From Haemonchus contortus (lineage: Eukaryota; Nematoda; Chromadorea; Rhabditida; Trichostrongylidae): 64,000 nt of DNA. Under the pieces are notes generated by a model, which was given only the letters and a program-made list of their open reading frames with translations, was not told where the DNA came from and did no database searches. The stretch is from assembly GCA_000469685.2 (NCBI GenBank), contig LS997563.1:16766757-16830756 (forward strand), in the 5' to 3' direction. Positions 20,453-33,880 of this stretch are shown here, in pieces; positions within the stretch are counted from its first letter, which is position 1, and every line of letters starts with the position of its first letter. A program made the position numbers and the translations under genes.

Positions 20453-23400
20453 TCAAACAACAACATGATCTCGAATCATTGCCAGTTGTATAGAGTGAGA
20501 ATTGTGGAATGTATCGTCATGATTTAAATCCTCAAACACTTTTTCGCCCATTTGCCCTGCGATCTGTGATGTGACCTGAAAGCAAGTATATCAAGATGCA
20601 CTACTTTACACTACTTTATGATCTCCTTTTCGAGTACAGATTGAGTAGCTGGAACACGAGGACCAGTAATGAGGAAGGGGAAGGTGGGGGAGGTGGGGGA
20701 GATGTGGTTCTAGAGCAATGGTAAAGCGTTATGACGATAAAATGGGAGGGATCTGTTAGAGGGTCACTCCGATCTAGCGGCTAAGGTCTACGAAAAAATA
20801 CGATTGCTTTCCACAGAAAAAAACTCGCCAGTATAAAATACACGCTTACCTAGCCTACAAAAACAAAAATTTCTAACGATCGGTGGTCACATTTGAAAGC
20901 AATGTTTGAAGTACTTAGAGGAACACCCAGTTTTTCTGTTGTCGACCTTCAATGTATTAATACCCAAACATCTACGATAACTCCTACAGGTATGTCCAGG
21001 GGTAATCCCGCAATCAGGCAAGAAACCACCGTTCTAACTTCTCAAAAAGATGTGCCGTGTTTCTTTTCCCTCAGGAATAAGCTAATAATCTAAGCGAGAA
21101 TTTACTAGCCACCTATTGCTCAATTGACTTTGTCTATTTATCTCCTCTATCCGATGCACATTATGGCCCCAATACACCTACAGTATATAGAGTGCCCTAA
21201 GCAGATGAACCTCTTCCTTGTTCGACCCGAGCTTAGCAACCTATCGAGCAACTAAAAACAAAGTCTGAAAAACCATGATATTTTGGAACCTCGAACCTGC
21301 CCTAAGGCTACATCAAAGCCTTAGTTCGATAAATTGGTTTGAGAGTAGACTGGAGTAACTGCTGTGAACTGCTCATTGACATCCATCGAAGAGAGGGGAG
21401 CAGCGCTAGGTTTGCCAAAAAAATTTTCGGGGCAGGCCCGGCGAATGATTTCTTGAAGAATGATCACAAATTTTATTACAAAAATGATGAAGGAGGCGAG
21501 GCTGGGTGGGGTCTCGGTGGTGGAAGGGATAAAGAGCACGGTGCCCGAGAAGAACAATTACAAGTAGTATAATTACTGAAGGTTCAGCTCTCGATCGAGG
21601 CCGAACTTTGCCCATAACTTACCAACCTTGTGGGGATCACCATATGTTCCGATGCAACTCCTTCTTAGGGCACATGTGATGGCATTATAGTACTAACATT
21701 CCAACTGTGACGATAATCAGCAATTGGCAAAACAAACCAAATCAAATCAAGTGATTACAGATTTTTCCTAACTCTGTCAAGAGTGGAATTACATAATAAA
21801 CAGGAACTTGTTTGTTACTTTAAAAACAATCTCGTTAGAGCCTTGGGTGATGAATAAAACTTCCATAAGCCTTCTTCCTGACTGCATGCTTAAATTTTTT
21901 CTAGATTCTAATTCAAAATGAGGCACTATGGTTGTTGATTTGGCCGATTTAGGGTAATGGTGTCAGACGATGAGATTGGCCGTGTACAAAAGAAGATGAT
22001 GAATAGGATGAAGCAAAGATGATAAAAAGCCGTATAAAAGAGAATGTTGGAAAAATAACGCCAACCATCCACTATGACTCGTAAGGTCCCTTCATGATCT
22101 TGTACTCATATTGAGCTAAAGCCATACCTTAGGGTATATCGGAAATATTTGTATTAGTTAATGCTCAATATAAGGATCTTACCTTTCCACAGACAATATG
22201 GCCAACTATCTGATCCTTTTTGGAGTGAATAGTGAAAATGTGTTGACCTTCATAGCCCGCTTGAAGATTTATGTCCTGTAGAGATAGGATTGTTACGGAA
22301 ATGAACAGAATTCAATCAAGATTTCATTGACAAACCTGAAGAAATTCGCTTTCGCTTGGGCATAATCCGGAGTAGAGCCCGGTTACTTGATTACAGACAG
22401 GTATGACACTGAAAACACATCCGGGTATGGCCACACCTCCCACCTAAAAAGCAGGTAGAAAGCAAACAGTTGAAAATTGGACGAGCTTCAATGTAGTAGA
22501 TTCGCGTCGAGCAGCCGCGTACAAGTCATGTGCTTTGTAAAATGATCATACACAGGTGGTAGAAATCTCTGTTCGAGATGGCCTACCTGCAGGGCGATGC
22601 CATGGTTTGGTCCTGCGACTCCAACAAAAGTGTCAATGAATTTGGTCAGAGGACCACCGAGGTACTCACCTGAGTCAACGCAACGGCCTGTAATTGACCC
22701 AATGACGAACGAAAATTAACTCAAGGGTCTACCTAATCAATCTGAACATTTTCCGTGTCCCTGTATTCAACGCCCGAGATTATGTAAGATTGCCTCAGAC
22801 CACCTCTGAGGAAATCTGACACAACCAAAAGAGGTCGAACAAAAAAACTTTGATGGTTATATGGATGAAGTGCTACATAAGTGATCGTCCGCTTCTGAAG
22901 TGTTTCATGGGAAATGAAATTTGCAGAAAAAAGTTGTCACTCGGTCTATCCTTCTATACATTTCCCATCTCGTCGAAAGATATTTCAAAGCTGCAGAAAA
23001 AAAATGGCGTCTTTCAGAACTTGAAGAACCTTTCGTTGAGAAGGTGAAACTTGTAATCTGACACTTGTAAGATTCCAATGTTATTGCTTTTACCACATGC
23101 CACATCGGCAAGTGCTCGAGACGGTTCAATTTCGAGGGTGGAAACGAGAGAAGACGGCAGCTTACATTTGATTCCTAGGTCGCACTTTCCACAAAAAAAA
23201 CCGTATACCAGTCCTATACCATGTCAACTAAAACCGTGGGTTTTAGTTGACATGGTATAGGACTGTAGGTCTTATTGTTAGAGAGAAGACTGATAAATAA
23301 CGTTACCTCCCAAAATGGCTTTTCTGGACACCGGAACACCAAGTGAGAAAGCGATTACATCAAGAGCACGACCAGTATAAAGTCGTGTTGCGACGATCAA

Positions 23401-26400
23401 AGCCCGCACCTACAAACGATTCCTTCCTTAACCACAACACATGGGAACAATAAAATATGGTAAAAATTAGGTAAACAAGAAGGATATCCCCACAGAGTGC
23501 ATTACAGCAATGACTGATGACAGTTTTGGAGAAATGCCATCACCTACACTATGACTAGCTGGCTCCTGTTTCGAAGGCAGAGTTCACAAAAATCTTGGGG
23601 TATCTAGATTAGACGAATAATGGAAGCGATACTCCAAAATATTAGTATAGTCAGATTAAAGTGAAGGAGAAAACGCAAAAATCATGCTATTCTGAGAAAT
23701 AAAAGAGTTTAAAAAATAGTGAAATTGGGCGTTGGGTGAGAATATGACGACAAGCGTTGTACGGGAAGGGTACATGGAAGAGTTGTGTGCTTGTGTGCTG
23801 TTCAGCTGGCTACACTAAGATGCCTCCGGCAGCAAGCGCGTTCCAATGCGGATAGTGCGACCTCTACAGCCTCTACATGCCGTGAGACCTCGTCCGCCTT
23901 TGGGTGTGCATGACGGTTAGGCAGGTTTTGGGGCTTTTATTACACCCTATCCAAGGTGTTCTACTTGCACAGCGTCCCTGATGCAATCCGGGACGGGTCA
24001 TAGATTCATTCTGGAAATATATCTCAAAAACCATTTCACTGCGCCCGTAAGTGAGTAGAATCTCGATCGTGAGAAGGGGAGATCTGATTGGCATGTGAGA
24101 GGAGTCGCATCAAACACAGACAACAAAGAAGATCATAAAATTCACCTGTTTCACGTACTCACACCGCATACCATACTCGACCCATTTCAGCGGATTGCCT
24201 TGGGCTCCGTTGAAATACGTAGTAGAATAGAGCTCATTGCTTTGGTAACCCATTGATCTGAAACAATTAGAATCAGCTCAAGTCAGCTTGGTTTTAATCT
24301 AATGAGTTAGACAAACTGCTATTCCAGTCGTGAGACCTACTTTCGCTAATAGTAATTAGTTAAAGAAACTCACGCTTTAACTTCTTGCTTGCTACAACAT
24401 TTCTTTTTGCAAAAGGTTTTTAAGGCCTATCTTTAAGGAGTAATCCCCAAGGCTCTGACTATGAGATGCTATCATGCAGTCATTTGAGATATTGTCCACA
24501 AATACCACAAGAAACTTTCTCGGTGCAAGATTCTCAATGAAAGCACAGTTCATGATAACTAAGAGGTAGCTAGCTTACAGGCAGGTTTAAGATAAAAATG
24601 GCTTTTGATATCTTGCTAGAATTTATTTCTAGGACCCATGTGTGCCTATGAGGGGCTGCTACGCCTGAAAACTGCCTACATAAGACGTTATAAAGGCTCA
24701 AAGGCCTACACCAAGGGTGTCATCTGACGAGTTTTAACGGCATTGTAGAGGCTGCGCCAATCGCAAGGAAGCCAATGTAGGGAGTTATTATAAAATGACT
24801 TATGATGACCCATAGTGATAGTGAAAGGTAGTTCTGTACAGTTCTGTACAGATACAGATCGCTTTCTTCACTATTGTTTCCACTAAAAAGAATTACTTCA
24901 TAACTGACGTGGGCTGCGCCTTTAAATTTAAATTAAATTCAATAATAGAAGTTACAGTACAGAGTAGTGCAAAAGCAGCGAAAACCGATGAATTTTGGGA
25001 AATATTAGGCTCAACAAAGTAGTGAGAAAGGGGTCGTACGAAATCATGCTTTTGTTACTGTCCAAGTGCCTCTCCCATAAGCGTACTACTCGTCGGCATC
25101 TATTGTGGGTGAATGGTGAAGCCTCAACAAGGCCATCATAAGACGTCTTGGGTGTGTACTTCGGCAAGACGGATTTAAAGCTCTTTTAACGTCTTGTCGA
25201 GGTCGTTTTCCATTCCGATAATGTCCCACGTGCTATCCTTAGGGTCCACATTTTTATCCTGAGAGCAAATCTCAGTAACCATTTTGAAGCAAACTGTGCC
25301 TTTAACCATAACAATGTGCAAACCACAACTGTTCTTTTACTGCAATCTACTGCGTTGCCAGATGGGAAATCTCTGTTTGATAGAATTGTTTTGTAGGGTT
25401 CTCTTTTTTCAAGACCATTATCTTCACCATTCAAAAGTGATGGTATGCTTTGTACCGAGATTTTTCCTTGTCAAGTATAAATTCTGAAGTCTTAACAAGT
25501 TAACTGACAACTAGTTTATGCCCTAGTTTTTGCTGCAAGAGACCAACCAAGGACGTACCTTCAAAGGCAAAGTTCACGATAATTTTGAAACACCTGTTTT
25601 TATTCGAAATGCGGAGTATAAATTGGAAATAGCTCATCTGTAGTAAAGAAGGCGAGAGAAATCGCCGATTTTGAGAAAAACATGGCTCCTTTAGAGTAAG
25701 GAAAATGGAGGTTGGACGAGATTGCCACAACGGAAACAGTTTGGAAGGGGCATTTGGACGAGGTTTCAGTTATTGCAATTGCCCAAAGAGCCGACTACAC
25801 CAAGACAGAAATGTCTTTCACTGTCGCTATGGGTCATAACAAGTTGTTTGAACTTCCTACATACATGGGTTCACTTGTGATCAGTGCAACCTCTACAATG
25901 CCGGTGAAATTCGTCCGAGGCAAACACGCAAGAGCCAATCTTTGAGCCTTAATAACTGCCTAACCAGGCCGTTTTTAGGCCTTATAGTGCCAGATATGGT
26001 ACACGCAGGGGTCTCAAATTCATCCTGTGGGGGGGGGGGGGGACTCAGAAACCAATTTTATCGTGAACTGCGGCTTTAACCTAGTCTTAACCTACTTTAA
26101 GCATTTCTCTTTATGATGTCCAACAAAATCTGCCGTTTCTGAATTTTGAGTTTTCCCTCTGACTCATGGCAACTTCCCCTCTGAGCACGGTCGAATTACG
26201 TAATGCAGAGGATAAGAAGAAAAAGTAGGTTTGTGGATGTCGTCATGACTCCGAACTGTGGCCAGGAACACCTTTCTCGAAATTAAATCGTTGGAGCTTA
26301 TTGGACAACTCCGTAGTGAAATTTGAAGAGGAGACCGGAAATGGAACGGTGCATCGCTGGTGGTCTTCATTTTCTCAAAAACCCAAATAACGCGCATAAA

Positions 26401-29400
26401 ATTTAAACAAAACGCTGACTATTCCACAAACAAAGTGCACAATTATGTAGTGCAAGGAACTTCTTCATATAAGTATTTGATATAGTACAGGAGAAGGGTT
26501 CCGCAATGGTATATCCTAGCAACAAAATCCGGCCACTGTAGGGAAATTTAGTTGGCTCTTCTTTATTAGGCGTTTCGGCAGGAAGTATTTCACTATAGCT
26601 TCTCATTGAGGGCCCTCAAAGTTGAGTAGAGCAAGGAAATTTTACGAGATGTGTGGCCACTTGTTAAAAATTCGGCATTTTACTTTGTTCTTCACGTAAA
26701 ATGGTGACCTCTTCCCATGGAACTTTTCGGTGGCTTCATTGAATCAGTCAAAAGATAAACTTAATAACTTGGCTATAATAACCTAATTCAAAAGATAACT
26801 AGATAAACGAACGAAGCACAGATCTGTAGAGGGTCCCTCACTTTTGGTCCAGATCGAGCTTCTAACAGTTTCGATGTAGCTTTTCGGTTTCGTTCCTTGA
26901 GAACTATGGTTAGGGTAAGGCATAGTATGTACACATGCAGCAGTAGGTAATAGTAAAGGGCCGCCGTAATCCGGAAGAGAACAGACCTTATTTCACAATT
27001 GAGATGTGCGAAATTTCCTCTACATGGAAATGAGACTCACTTGAACCAGTTGGCCGCTTGCTTCATCTTTTCACCAGCAGTATCCGAAACACCATGCACG
27101 AAAACAATAGGCTGGTTCTTTAGTCGCTGTTTTCGGTCAGCCTTTCCACCAAATGATCCTTTGGGTCCAAGATCTCGTCTGTAAAAGAAAAAAGTATTCA
27201 CACTGGGAAGGTAAAGTGACCATTATTCCCCTACTGAAGATACCCATTTAAAGTTGTCGATTAGGTCACAGTCAGTGCTCCCCTTCGATACGGATGGAAA
27301 AGCTGTCTGGGCGTTCCTGATCGACATTGTTCCGATCAGAAGCTGGCTCAGTCAATTACGTCACTGCCCGATTTTGTTACCATTTTTGGAATAGAAATAA
27401 GCAAAAATGGAAAATAAATAAGAACGGCCAAAATCAAGGCGGAGTTTCACATGAAATGTCGTCAAGGAAACTCGTCGCTGAAATTCATCATGAACTGGAA
27501 ACTGGACAAACATTCCTGGGGAACAGCTTTCTCTAAGCGTAAAATCGAAAGTGGATGCTAACGTCAAAGGAAGGAAAAGCGGACCAAGAAAAGGTCAAGG
27601 TGGTGTCCACAATTCTCACCAAGCGAAAGCGGGCAGATGAAATCAAGGGTCGAATAGCGAAGCGCAGAGACTCAAACATTGCCAAGCTTATTGGCGACAA
27701 CGGTATCTCTGCTGATACCATGGGGCCAAATCGTGACCACTAGAAGACGGTGATAGACATATGAGAACAGGTAGCTCACTTTCTTACTGTAGCAGTAAGC
27801 AGAACAGAAATAATGCCTATAGTAACAATTCTCTTCACTCATCTACCTTTTTCTATGTTGGCCATAGACGAAACGGGTGAGTTTTGTTTTCCATAGGCGA
27901 AACGGATGAGTTTGCACGTTGAGCTCAGAAGTGAAAAGTGTTGGATTTCGATGGGAGCAGATGACGAAGCGCTAGGAATGACGTCTTGCAGAGTTATATG
28001 GCTACAAGCACACCCACATGGGTGTAGAATTTGATGGCATAACGTTTTGGCGGATCTCTTTCAGAAAAAAGACCGTCTTTGCTGAATTGTATCACTAGTA
28101 TTCGACACCGAAAAAGACAAATGGATGGCAGTACATAATAAAGAGAACAAGATCGACAACGAAACAACGCTTGAGACCATGCTAAGCCACAAATTGGGCG
28201 GCAGCTTTCTGATGAAAGGTATCACAACCTGGATCCATCCAACCGCTGTATACACCCGACTTACTACGACCGACGTCACTAGTTTTGGTCAACCGAAGAC
28301 AACTTCCAGTAAATCACTTCGGCAAGTGGTCGGTCGCCGAATAGACGCAAACAGCCCCTATCTGTACTTTTCGGAGGAAAGCTGTTACATGGTGCCCGAA
28401 TGCTTCCCAGACGCTGGGAATGGGTCGTTGACGACAATGAAGCCTATATGGCTGGGCGCCTCTTTATTACCATCCTATCTTCTTTGTTGTTCCTCTCTTT
28501 CAGGAGGAAAGCTTGCGGGTTTTTGAATGAGATGACCCAATAATAACATTTTGGGATAATTCGATCCTGAATGTTCACCACTTGGTCAGTGATTTCACTC
28601 CCAAAGATATTTGCTAACACATTTTCTGCTCAGGTCAGCATCGCCTTCGGAAGCTGTTTGTGGGGTTCGTTCTGTTCCCTTTATTCTAGTCATCCCAATA
28701 ACTACAACGGAGTTTACAGCAAGCTGGCGAGACAGTCGACCGCAAGTGTCTGACAATGGTGTTTTCCACGCTTGGGCTACGTAGCGCACCAGCCCGCAAC
28801 GCGCAGCAAATGAGCTTTGACCTTCTCCGAACAAGCGCGGTTATTATCTGTCAGATTAGCGAGATCGCTAACGGATCTGAGCGATCGTGGCGCCGTCCAG
28901 TTGCATACGCTTAGCCAAACAGATGAATATCGCTATTTTAATGCTATCAGGCTTTTCATATCAAAGCTACATGCATTTTCATAGAGAACGCATCGATTCC
29001 ATTTTGAACCATGTCATCTACAATACCATTCTGGTAACTTAATTGAATCAAAGTAAGACGCGTAGTACTCTTGTATCAATCGGGCCCGGAGATGTTGCGG
29101 TTAGAGAACTTCCTTGGGTACTGTCCGCCCTTGTAGGAGTATTGATCTCAACTGGTTTTCCGCCTTTCAGGATCTGAGGGCGGAGAAGCCGAAACGTTAG
29201 CCCAAATAAATTCAAAAAGGTGGGAAGGCTAAAGCTCGCAAACATGCAAGTCAAAGCTCATGCCAAGATTGAGATAAAGTCGATATTGGTCTTATACATA
29301 GAGTTAGAGAAAAACATGAAAATGTTGTTGCAGATATTTCTGCGGTGAGCCGCTTCTCCCAAAGAAATCGAGACATTAGCCAGGGTGATATGGATGAGCA

Positions 29401-31841
29401 ATTTATTGCTAGGGTGAAAACGACAAAAAGTGCAGACCTCAGTGAAGAAGTTATTGCGGGAACATATCTTTTTGATGATAGCCGGAAGGATTTGAGAAAA
29501 GAGAAGTTTATAAAATTCTGGTCCATTTCTAATTTGCATCTTCACCACCGAAATGTGAAAGAGTGCGCGAATGCCAATCGTTTCAGACTATTTTGAACAG
29601 TTACAATGAAGTGGTTTGGAAAGGAGCGTGCCCAAACTAGACATGAAGGATGTGAGAGAAAAACATTTATGAAGCATCATTGTGTTCCCCGTCAGCATCA
29701 CTGTTGTTTTTCTCAATAATGAAGAATTCGCTAAGCCTTTCCATAGCTTCTAAACAAGTAAATTTAGTCAAAATATCTAGAGATTGAGATAGATTCATCA
29801 AATACACAGTCCTCCTCACATGGAATCGCTAGCATGGAATCACTTCCAAGAACAAGATTGACAATTCTATTGTTCGGTTTGAAACGATGAGGACAAGCAA
29901 AAACATAGAGAAGCATTTGAAGTACCAAAAGTTGTAGAAAAAATAGTGCCGCGTTTAGCAAAAATCGCTGACCTGCCACATAGGCTACATCAAGTAGTAT
30001 GGAAAAAATGAAGATTTCTTCTAGTGAGCAAGTAGTGTGACATTTTTCAAATTCACTGCTTAGTGCCCATGATCGACTCTCAATGAATCTCGGAGCTTTT
30101 CCTTTCAGATGTGACTTTATTTTCCGCTTCTGTAGTTTGAAATAGCACTTCATCGACTAGTTTCGTGATTGGCTTTTTTCTTTTCAGATGCCGAAGAAGG
30201 TGGAAGCGTCAAAACGTCAGCCGGACAAGGTGCCGTTCAAATCTCGATTGCACAGCTTAGGAAGTAAAAATCAGGCGCTTAATGTTCTACAGCTAGAGCA
30301 GCAGAAGTCGTATATTACGAAGACAGGGACAGCACGTCGAGTCCATTACTTTGGAAGTTAGTTCGCAGCCGGACACGAGGTGACGCTGGTGGCTTCCATC
30401 AGCTGACACACATTTGGGCGGATCTTTTGACGATCCCTTTCAAAAACTGCCTTTGAGGTGTCATTTTGAGAGTCGCATGTGCACTTTTGACCATCCCAAT
30501 AGTCAGATTAGGATTTTTTTGCAAAATATCGCGATCCGCTTCACTGTCCAGGACGTTGTCATATCCCCGATTCGACCAATGATAGTCAAGTGTCGAAAGC
30601 ACAAGTTGTACGTAAGAATCCACTGATGTCATCGATTTTTTTCAGAAAAAAAATCGCTACCAACGCCAAAATTCTAAGAAAAGTAGCACAGAATGAGAAA
30701 TGAGAGGTAATTTTAGTGGCTTGGGTGTACAGATACCGGAAATCACTGTGTCCTAATAGGTTTCAGGGCATGGAACAAAAGGTGATTTACCGGTGTCTCC
30801 AATTAGGAATTGGTCAAAACACCTTCCTGCTGCCGAAAACCTATTGGACATAAGAATCTTCACTACCAGGATTTCCTTCCCATAAATGGGATGAAGAATA
30901 AGGTTTCCAAGCGTTAATCAGTAACGTCTTAGGGATGCTCACCCGCATCGACGTCCATTCGGGATCGTAGTGGCATAATGAACGCGTGTGTTGCCTATAC
31001 AATGACTTGCGGTGACCAGCTAGTGTACAAGTCAGTGTTTTTACCTTCCCAGAAAGATTGGTACCAATTAATCGACTATGGCTCGGTCGGCTATGGCGGA
31101 TACCGATCCGAGATTCGAACCCGTGACCATGCGTGTGTGATAGTGCGTCACTTGCCACTAACCCACCTCCGATCTTCTTTCAGATTAGGTGTGATTAAAT
31201 AAGAAGGATTCATAGGGAGCATGTATATTATATATACAAACAAACAATAAGTAAATAAGTGCAAATAGATCAACAAGGCAGTCAGAAGAATCAGAACATG
31301 TTAGGGAGCTCATTACATGCTGACATATACAGAGACCGACCACTGATTCCTTTCAATTCTCCCGAATACTCTTCATTTGCAAGTGTAAAAAAATTCAACC
31401 AAGGAAAAGCTTGTAGTATTTAATATCACAATGATTCAAAGGTAAATTCCCGCAAGATACTTGGGTGATTCTTAGTGTCATCATGAGAACTAATCAAACT
31501 TAAATAGTTAGTTCGAATAGTCCAGGTGATGACGACAATGGTTGAATTGTAAGAGTTTATGTTCGTTTTGGCAGAAATCCACCGTCAGACGCAGTTTTAC
31601 CCGGATTCGTGTTGAATTAGTAGCGATTCAGTGGATTGTAGACGAAACAATTATCGAAAACCTACCGCTCCATCTGATCTCTCACTTGCGGTCCATAATA
31701 ACTAGCTAGGAATGATGAAAAATCGGGAGTAAAATCGGCTAAAACTCCACCAAGAAGTAATGTTGCGAAGAAAATCTGAAAAGAGCTTGACAGATTAGTC
31801 GAGAACCAGCTACAAGGCTTGTATCCTACCTTCATTGTCAT
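20453..31841 (-). CDS. Secreted class 2 lipase (lips-type, EstA family)
   Basis: Nine exons, all in phase, encode 293 residues: 31841-31830, 31775-31666, 27178-27041, 24257-24146, 23409-23307, 22669-22587, 22443-22336, 22275-22183 and 20575-20453. Residues 1-17 are a signal peptide. FVHGVSDTAG at 67-76 is the oxyanion loop region. The nucleophile is Ser146 in AFSLG, a variant of the usual GYSMG. Asp243 (SKKDQIVG) and His272 (LNHDDTF) complete the triad. ELYSTTYF and GVAGPNHG are further class 2 lipase signatures. Length fits the C. elegans lips proteins. The enzyme should hydrolyse acylglycerols or other esters outside the cell, for example in the gut. Introns 2 (4.5 kb), 3 (2.8 kb) and 8 (1.6 kb) are large; introns 2 and 3 are loaded with mobile elements. 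No break was found in the coding exons. Confidence 0.95.
23209..23265. repeat. Perfect 27-bp hairpin with 3-nt loop in lipase intron 5
   Basis: Arms 23209-23235 and 23239-23265 are exact reverse complements around a GTG loop. The hairpin lies 41 bases inside the intron after the exon 5 donor. No mismatch in 27 pairs suggests recent origin or selection. It could be a fold-back from template switching, a minimal MITE or a small-RNA hairpin; the tiny loop argues against a normal microRNA precursor. Confidence 0.9.
23870..24100 (-). repeat. Copy of GGCACAGTTCACG MITE family (internal part)
   Basis: Read on the minus strand it carries CTTGGATAGGGTGTAATAAA and the CCAAAGGCGGACGAG segment, shared with 59990-60100 and 62440-62570. 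The ends are not clear here. It lies in lipase intron 4. Confidence 0.5.
25561..26078 (+). repeat. MITE-like element with GGCACAGTTCACG ends
   Basis: It begins AAAGGCAAAGTTCACGATAA and ends TTATCGTGAACTGCGGCTTT, imperfect inverted ends of about 20 bp. There is no coding capacity. The same ends bound the two elements at 59432-60380. A lone matching end lies at about 25288-25300. It lies in lipase intron 3. Confidence 0.65.
26029..26042. repeat. Poly-G run
   Basis: Fourteen consecutive G in lipase intron 3; may be biological or a collapsed or extended homopolymer in the assembly. Confidence 0.9.
27179..31665. other. Contents of lipase intron 2
   Basis: This intron holds a complete SINE copy (30870-31180 minus). 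Unclassified open frames lie at 27555-27743, 28125-28526 (133 codons) and 29345-29596 on the plus strand and 29764-30153 on the minus strand. A motif at 29165-29195 (CTGAGGGCGG, then GCCGAAACGTTAGCC) resembles the tail of the Penelope hammerhead-like core, so the frame at 29260-29596 may be a Penelope-like remnant. None of the frames shows splice structure of its own or a domain I recognise. Confidence 0.4.
30870..31180 (-). repeat. tRNA-derived SINE, near full length
   Basis: On the minus strand it starts GGAGGTGGGTTAGTGGCAAG (A-box-like) and has GGGTTCGAATC (B box) about 45 bases later, like a pol III promoter. A body of about 250 bp follows with GCAAGTCATTGTATAGG and CACTACGATC blocks, and the end reads ACTGATTAACGC. 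The same order is seen at 35531-35860, 47085-47380, 57175-57355 and 58061-58345. Confidence 0.7.
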
Positions 31842-32449
31842 GGAAAGAAATAAGAAAAAAGCGAAGTGCTAGTTGAAGATGATTGATCAGGCGGGAGCTG
31901 TATGAGGATATATGGGCTCTCCTACTGAAAGCAAATCGGGTGAATCCTCAATGACAGCAGGGGCGCGATCTTTCTTCTTCTATGCGATAAAGCGGCGGTC
32001 TCTCCGTAGCGAAAACCAACGGCGAACCTGTTTCAGACCATTTTGAATGACGGAACATTTGTTTCGGAAGTACGACATCGTGCATATATTGACACAAGGG
32101 ATACACAATCCCCCAACAACTGTGACTCTGTGAATCTGTAATACTTCCGGATCCTTTTCTTTTGGGATTTCCCTATGAACAAATCAGACCGATACGGATT
32201 GAAACGACTTGCATTTGTCAAGCATTAGGGAACGCTCTACGTGCGTGATTGATTGCTGTGACGGTCGAATGGTTTAAAGCCGCTTTCACGGTAATTTTGA
32301 GGTCCCCATCAAGTTGAAAAGGCGAAGTGTCGGGCATCGGGGGCGAAGAAAGCGAGGAAATCGAGCGATTTCGCAAGAGTTAAGGACCATTGTTGCCACG
32401 GGTCATGACTAACTATAAAAATCAACATGGACCCCTGAGGACTGACGCA

Positions 32450-32600
32450 GATTTCGCAACGCCATTAAAACTCGTCCACCTAGGTGTACGGTATAGGGAA
32501 TAAAACTTTTGAGCCCTTATTACTATACTATTTGAGCCGTTTTCCGATCAGATAGCGCCACGTACAGTATGCGTGGGGTCCGCCAGATTCATCCTCGGAT
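32450..32600 (+). repeat. MITE family fragment
   Basis: AAAACTCGTCCACCTAGGTG and a following GAGCCGTTTTCCGATCAGA block match 50370-50520 and, in part, 62520-62570. It belongs to the GGCACAGTTCACG family by its internal sequence; no ends are visible. Confidence 0.45.
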
Positions 32601-33502
32601 TACATAGATTACATTACATTATATTAGAAATAATTTTGATTATGTTGCGAATGAGAGTTTTCGAGTTTTTGAGAAACCCATACTAAGTGTGACACCCTCA
32701 AGCGATAACTCTTAGGCAGGAGGTTTTCAAGTGTTCTCTTTGTGTTTTCCTGAGCATTCGAAAGAAAAGCTTACTTAACAGAAGCGAGAGACGAATTTCT
32801 TCTTTAAAATATCAGGCAACCAAGCCAGCAAGCAAGCAAAAGAACCAAAATAGCATGTTGATCTCCTTGAGCCATGAGCAGGATTTGTAGGAGTGGCGTC
32901 TTTGCGCTGCTTTTCAAGCTCATCAACCTTCTACCCTGCATCAGTAATACCGAACACTTTCAAAGAGCAGTTCATTTACACTTACTTATAGAGTAGAGTT
33001 CATTTATAGTGTAACACTTATAGAGAGGATTTTCGAAGAGCAGATAGCCTATATTTTATTGTCTCGGCTCTTGATCACTTGATGAAAAAACAGCTCTTGT
33101 TTGTTTTGTCGTATTGTACAGAACACTCCTCTCCCTTATTCAACATTGGGTAAAGTTCCTGAGCATGTTTTCCTTGGAGAGGATCCTTTCAAATGTTGCC
33201 GGATTCTGCAGAAAGACGCATCATAAAGGATAATGCTTGTCATTGCTGGTCTCATCGTTGAATTTTTCCCGGCTACACGCTCCATTGCTTGATCTCGTTT
33301 GCATTGGAATCCGGTTCTTGGTGCAGAGTGCAATTACGAAGAAGCCTTCCTTAGTCATTTGGATTCTTTGCCGGAACTGCGCAGTATAGATGAAAAGTAA
33401 TGTTTTTTGTAGGCTACTTTGACATCAAGGTTGGCCCACGCGGCCGAGTTCCATTCTTATTTATAGGGGCACAAGAAGTGGCTTGTGGGAGCTAGTCAAT
33501 GA

Positions 33503-33880
33503 ATGTATAGCCCAGACATCCTCCCAGACAAGCCTGGCGCCACTAAACCAACTCAGCAGAATGTAAGCTTTGACTGGACTGAAACCAGTCTAGAAGTATG
33601 TCCTGGGCTGCATGTGCAAAAGATTTTCCATTCAGGACCACAACTCAATACAATACTTTCTAGTGAAGAGCACTGTCAAATTTCTGTTGTTGAATCGCTG
33701 GAAAAAGCCGGACTTCCAACTATCGCTTTCTACCGCTTGACCACTGCGGACTGCGAACTTGCAACTGTCACTTTCGACCTGCCTAGGTGTTTTCCCATCC
33801 CAGGAACCCGAAAATTGAAGGACAACAAATTGGCTGTCGTTTTTGAGCAGCCGGACGAGTTGGTGTTTGCGTTTTCTTGA
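33503..33880 (+). CDS. Uncharacterised 125-codon open frame
   Basis: An uninterrupted plus-strand frame with balanced composition and no transmembrane segment. Its first codons overlap a SINE-like TCCTCCCAGACAAGCCTGG block, so the apparent start is not trustworthy. No acceptor or donor defines an exon and I recognise no domain. It may be chance or a mobile-element remnant. Confidence 0.15.
   Translation: MYSPDILPDKPGATKPTQQNVSFDWTETSLEVCPGLHVQKIFHSGPQLNTILSSEEHCQISVVESLEKAGLPTIAFYRLTTADCELATVTFDLPRCFPIPGTRKLKDNKLAVVFEQPDELVFAFS

Noticed and set aside
28125..28526. 133-codon plus-strand frame as a gene
   Set aside because: Lies inside lipase intron 2, has no recognisable domain, no flanking splice logic, and stop-free length is within chance for this window.
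31080..31180. tRNA gene on the minus strand
   Set aside because: A- and B-box-like motifs are present, but flanking sequence matches the SINE body and there is no anticodon loop.
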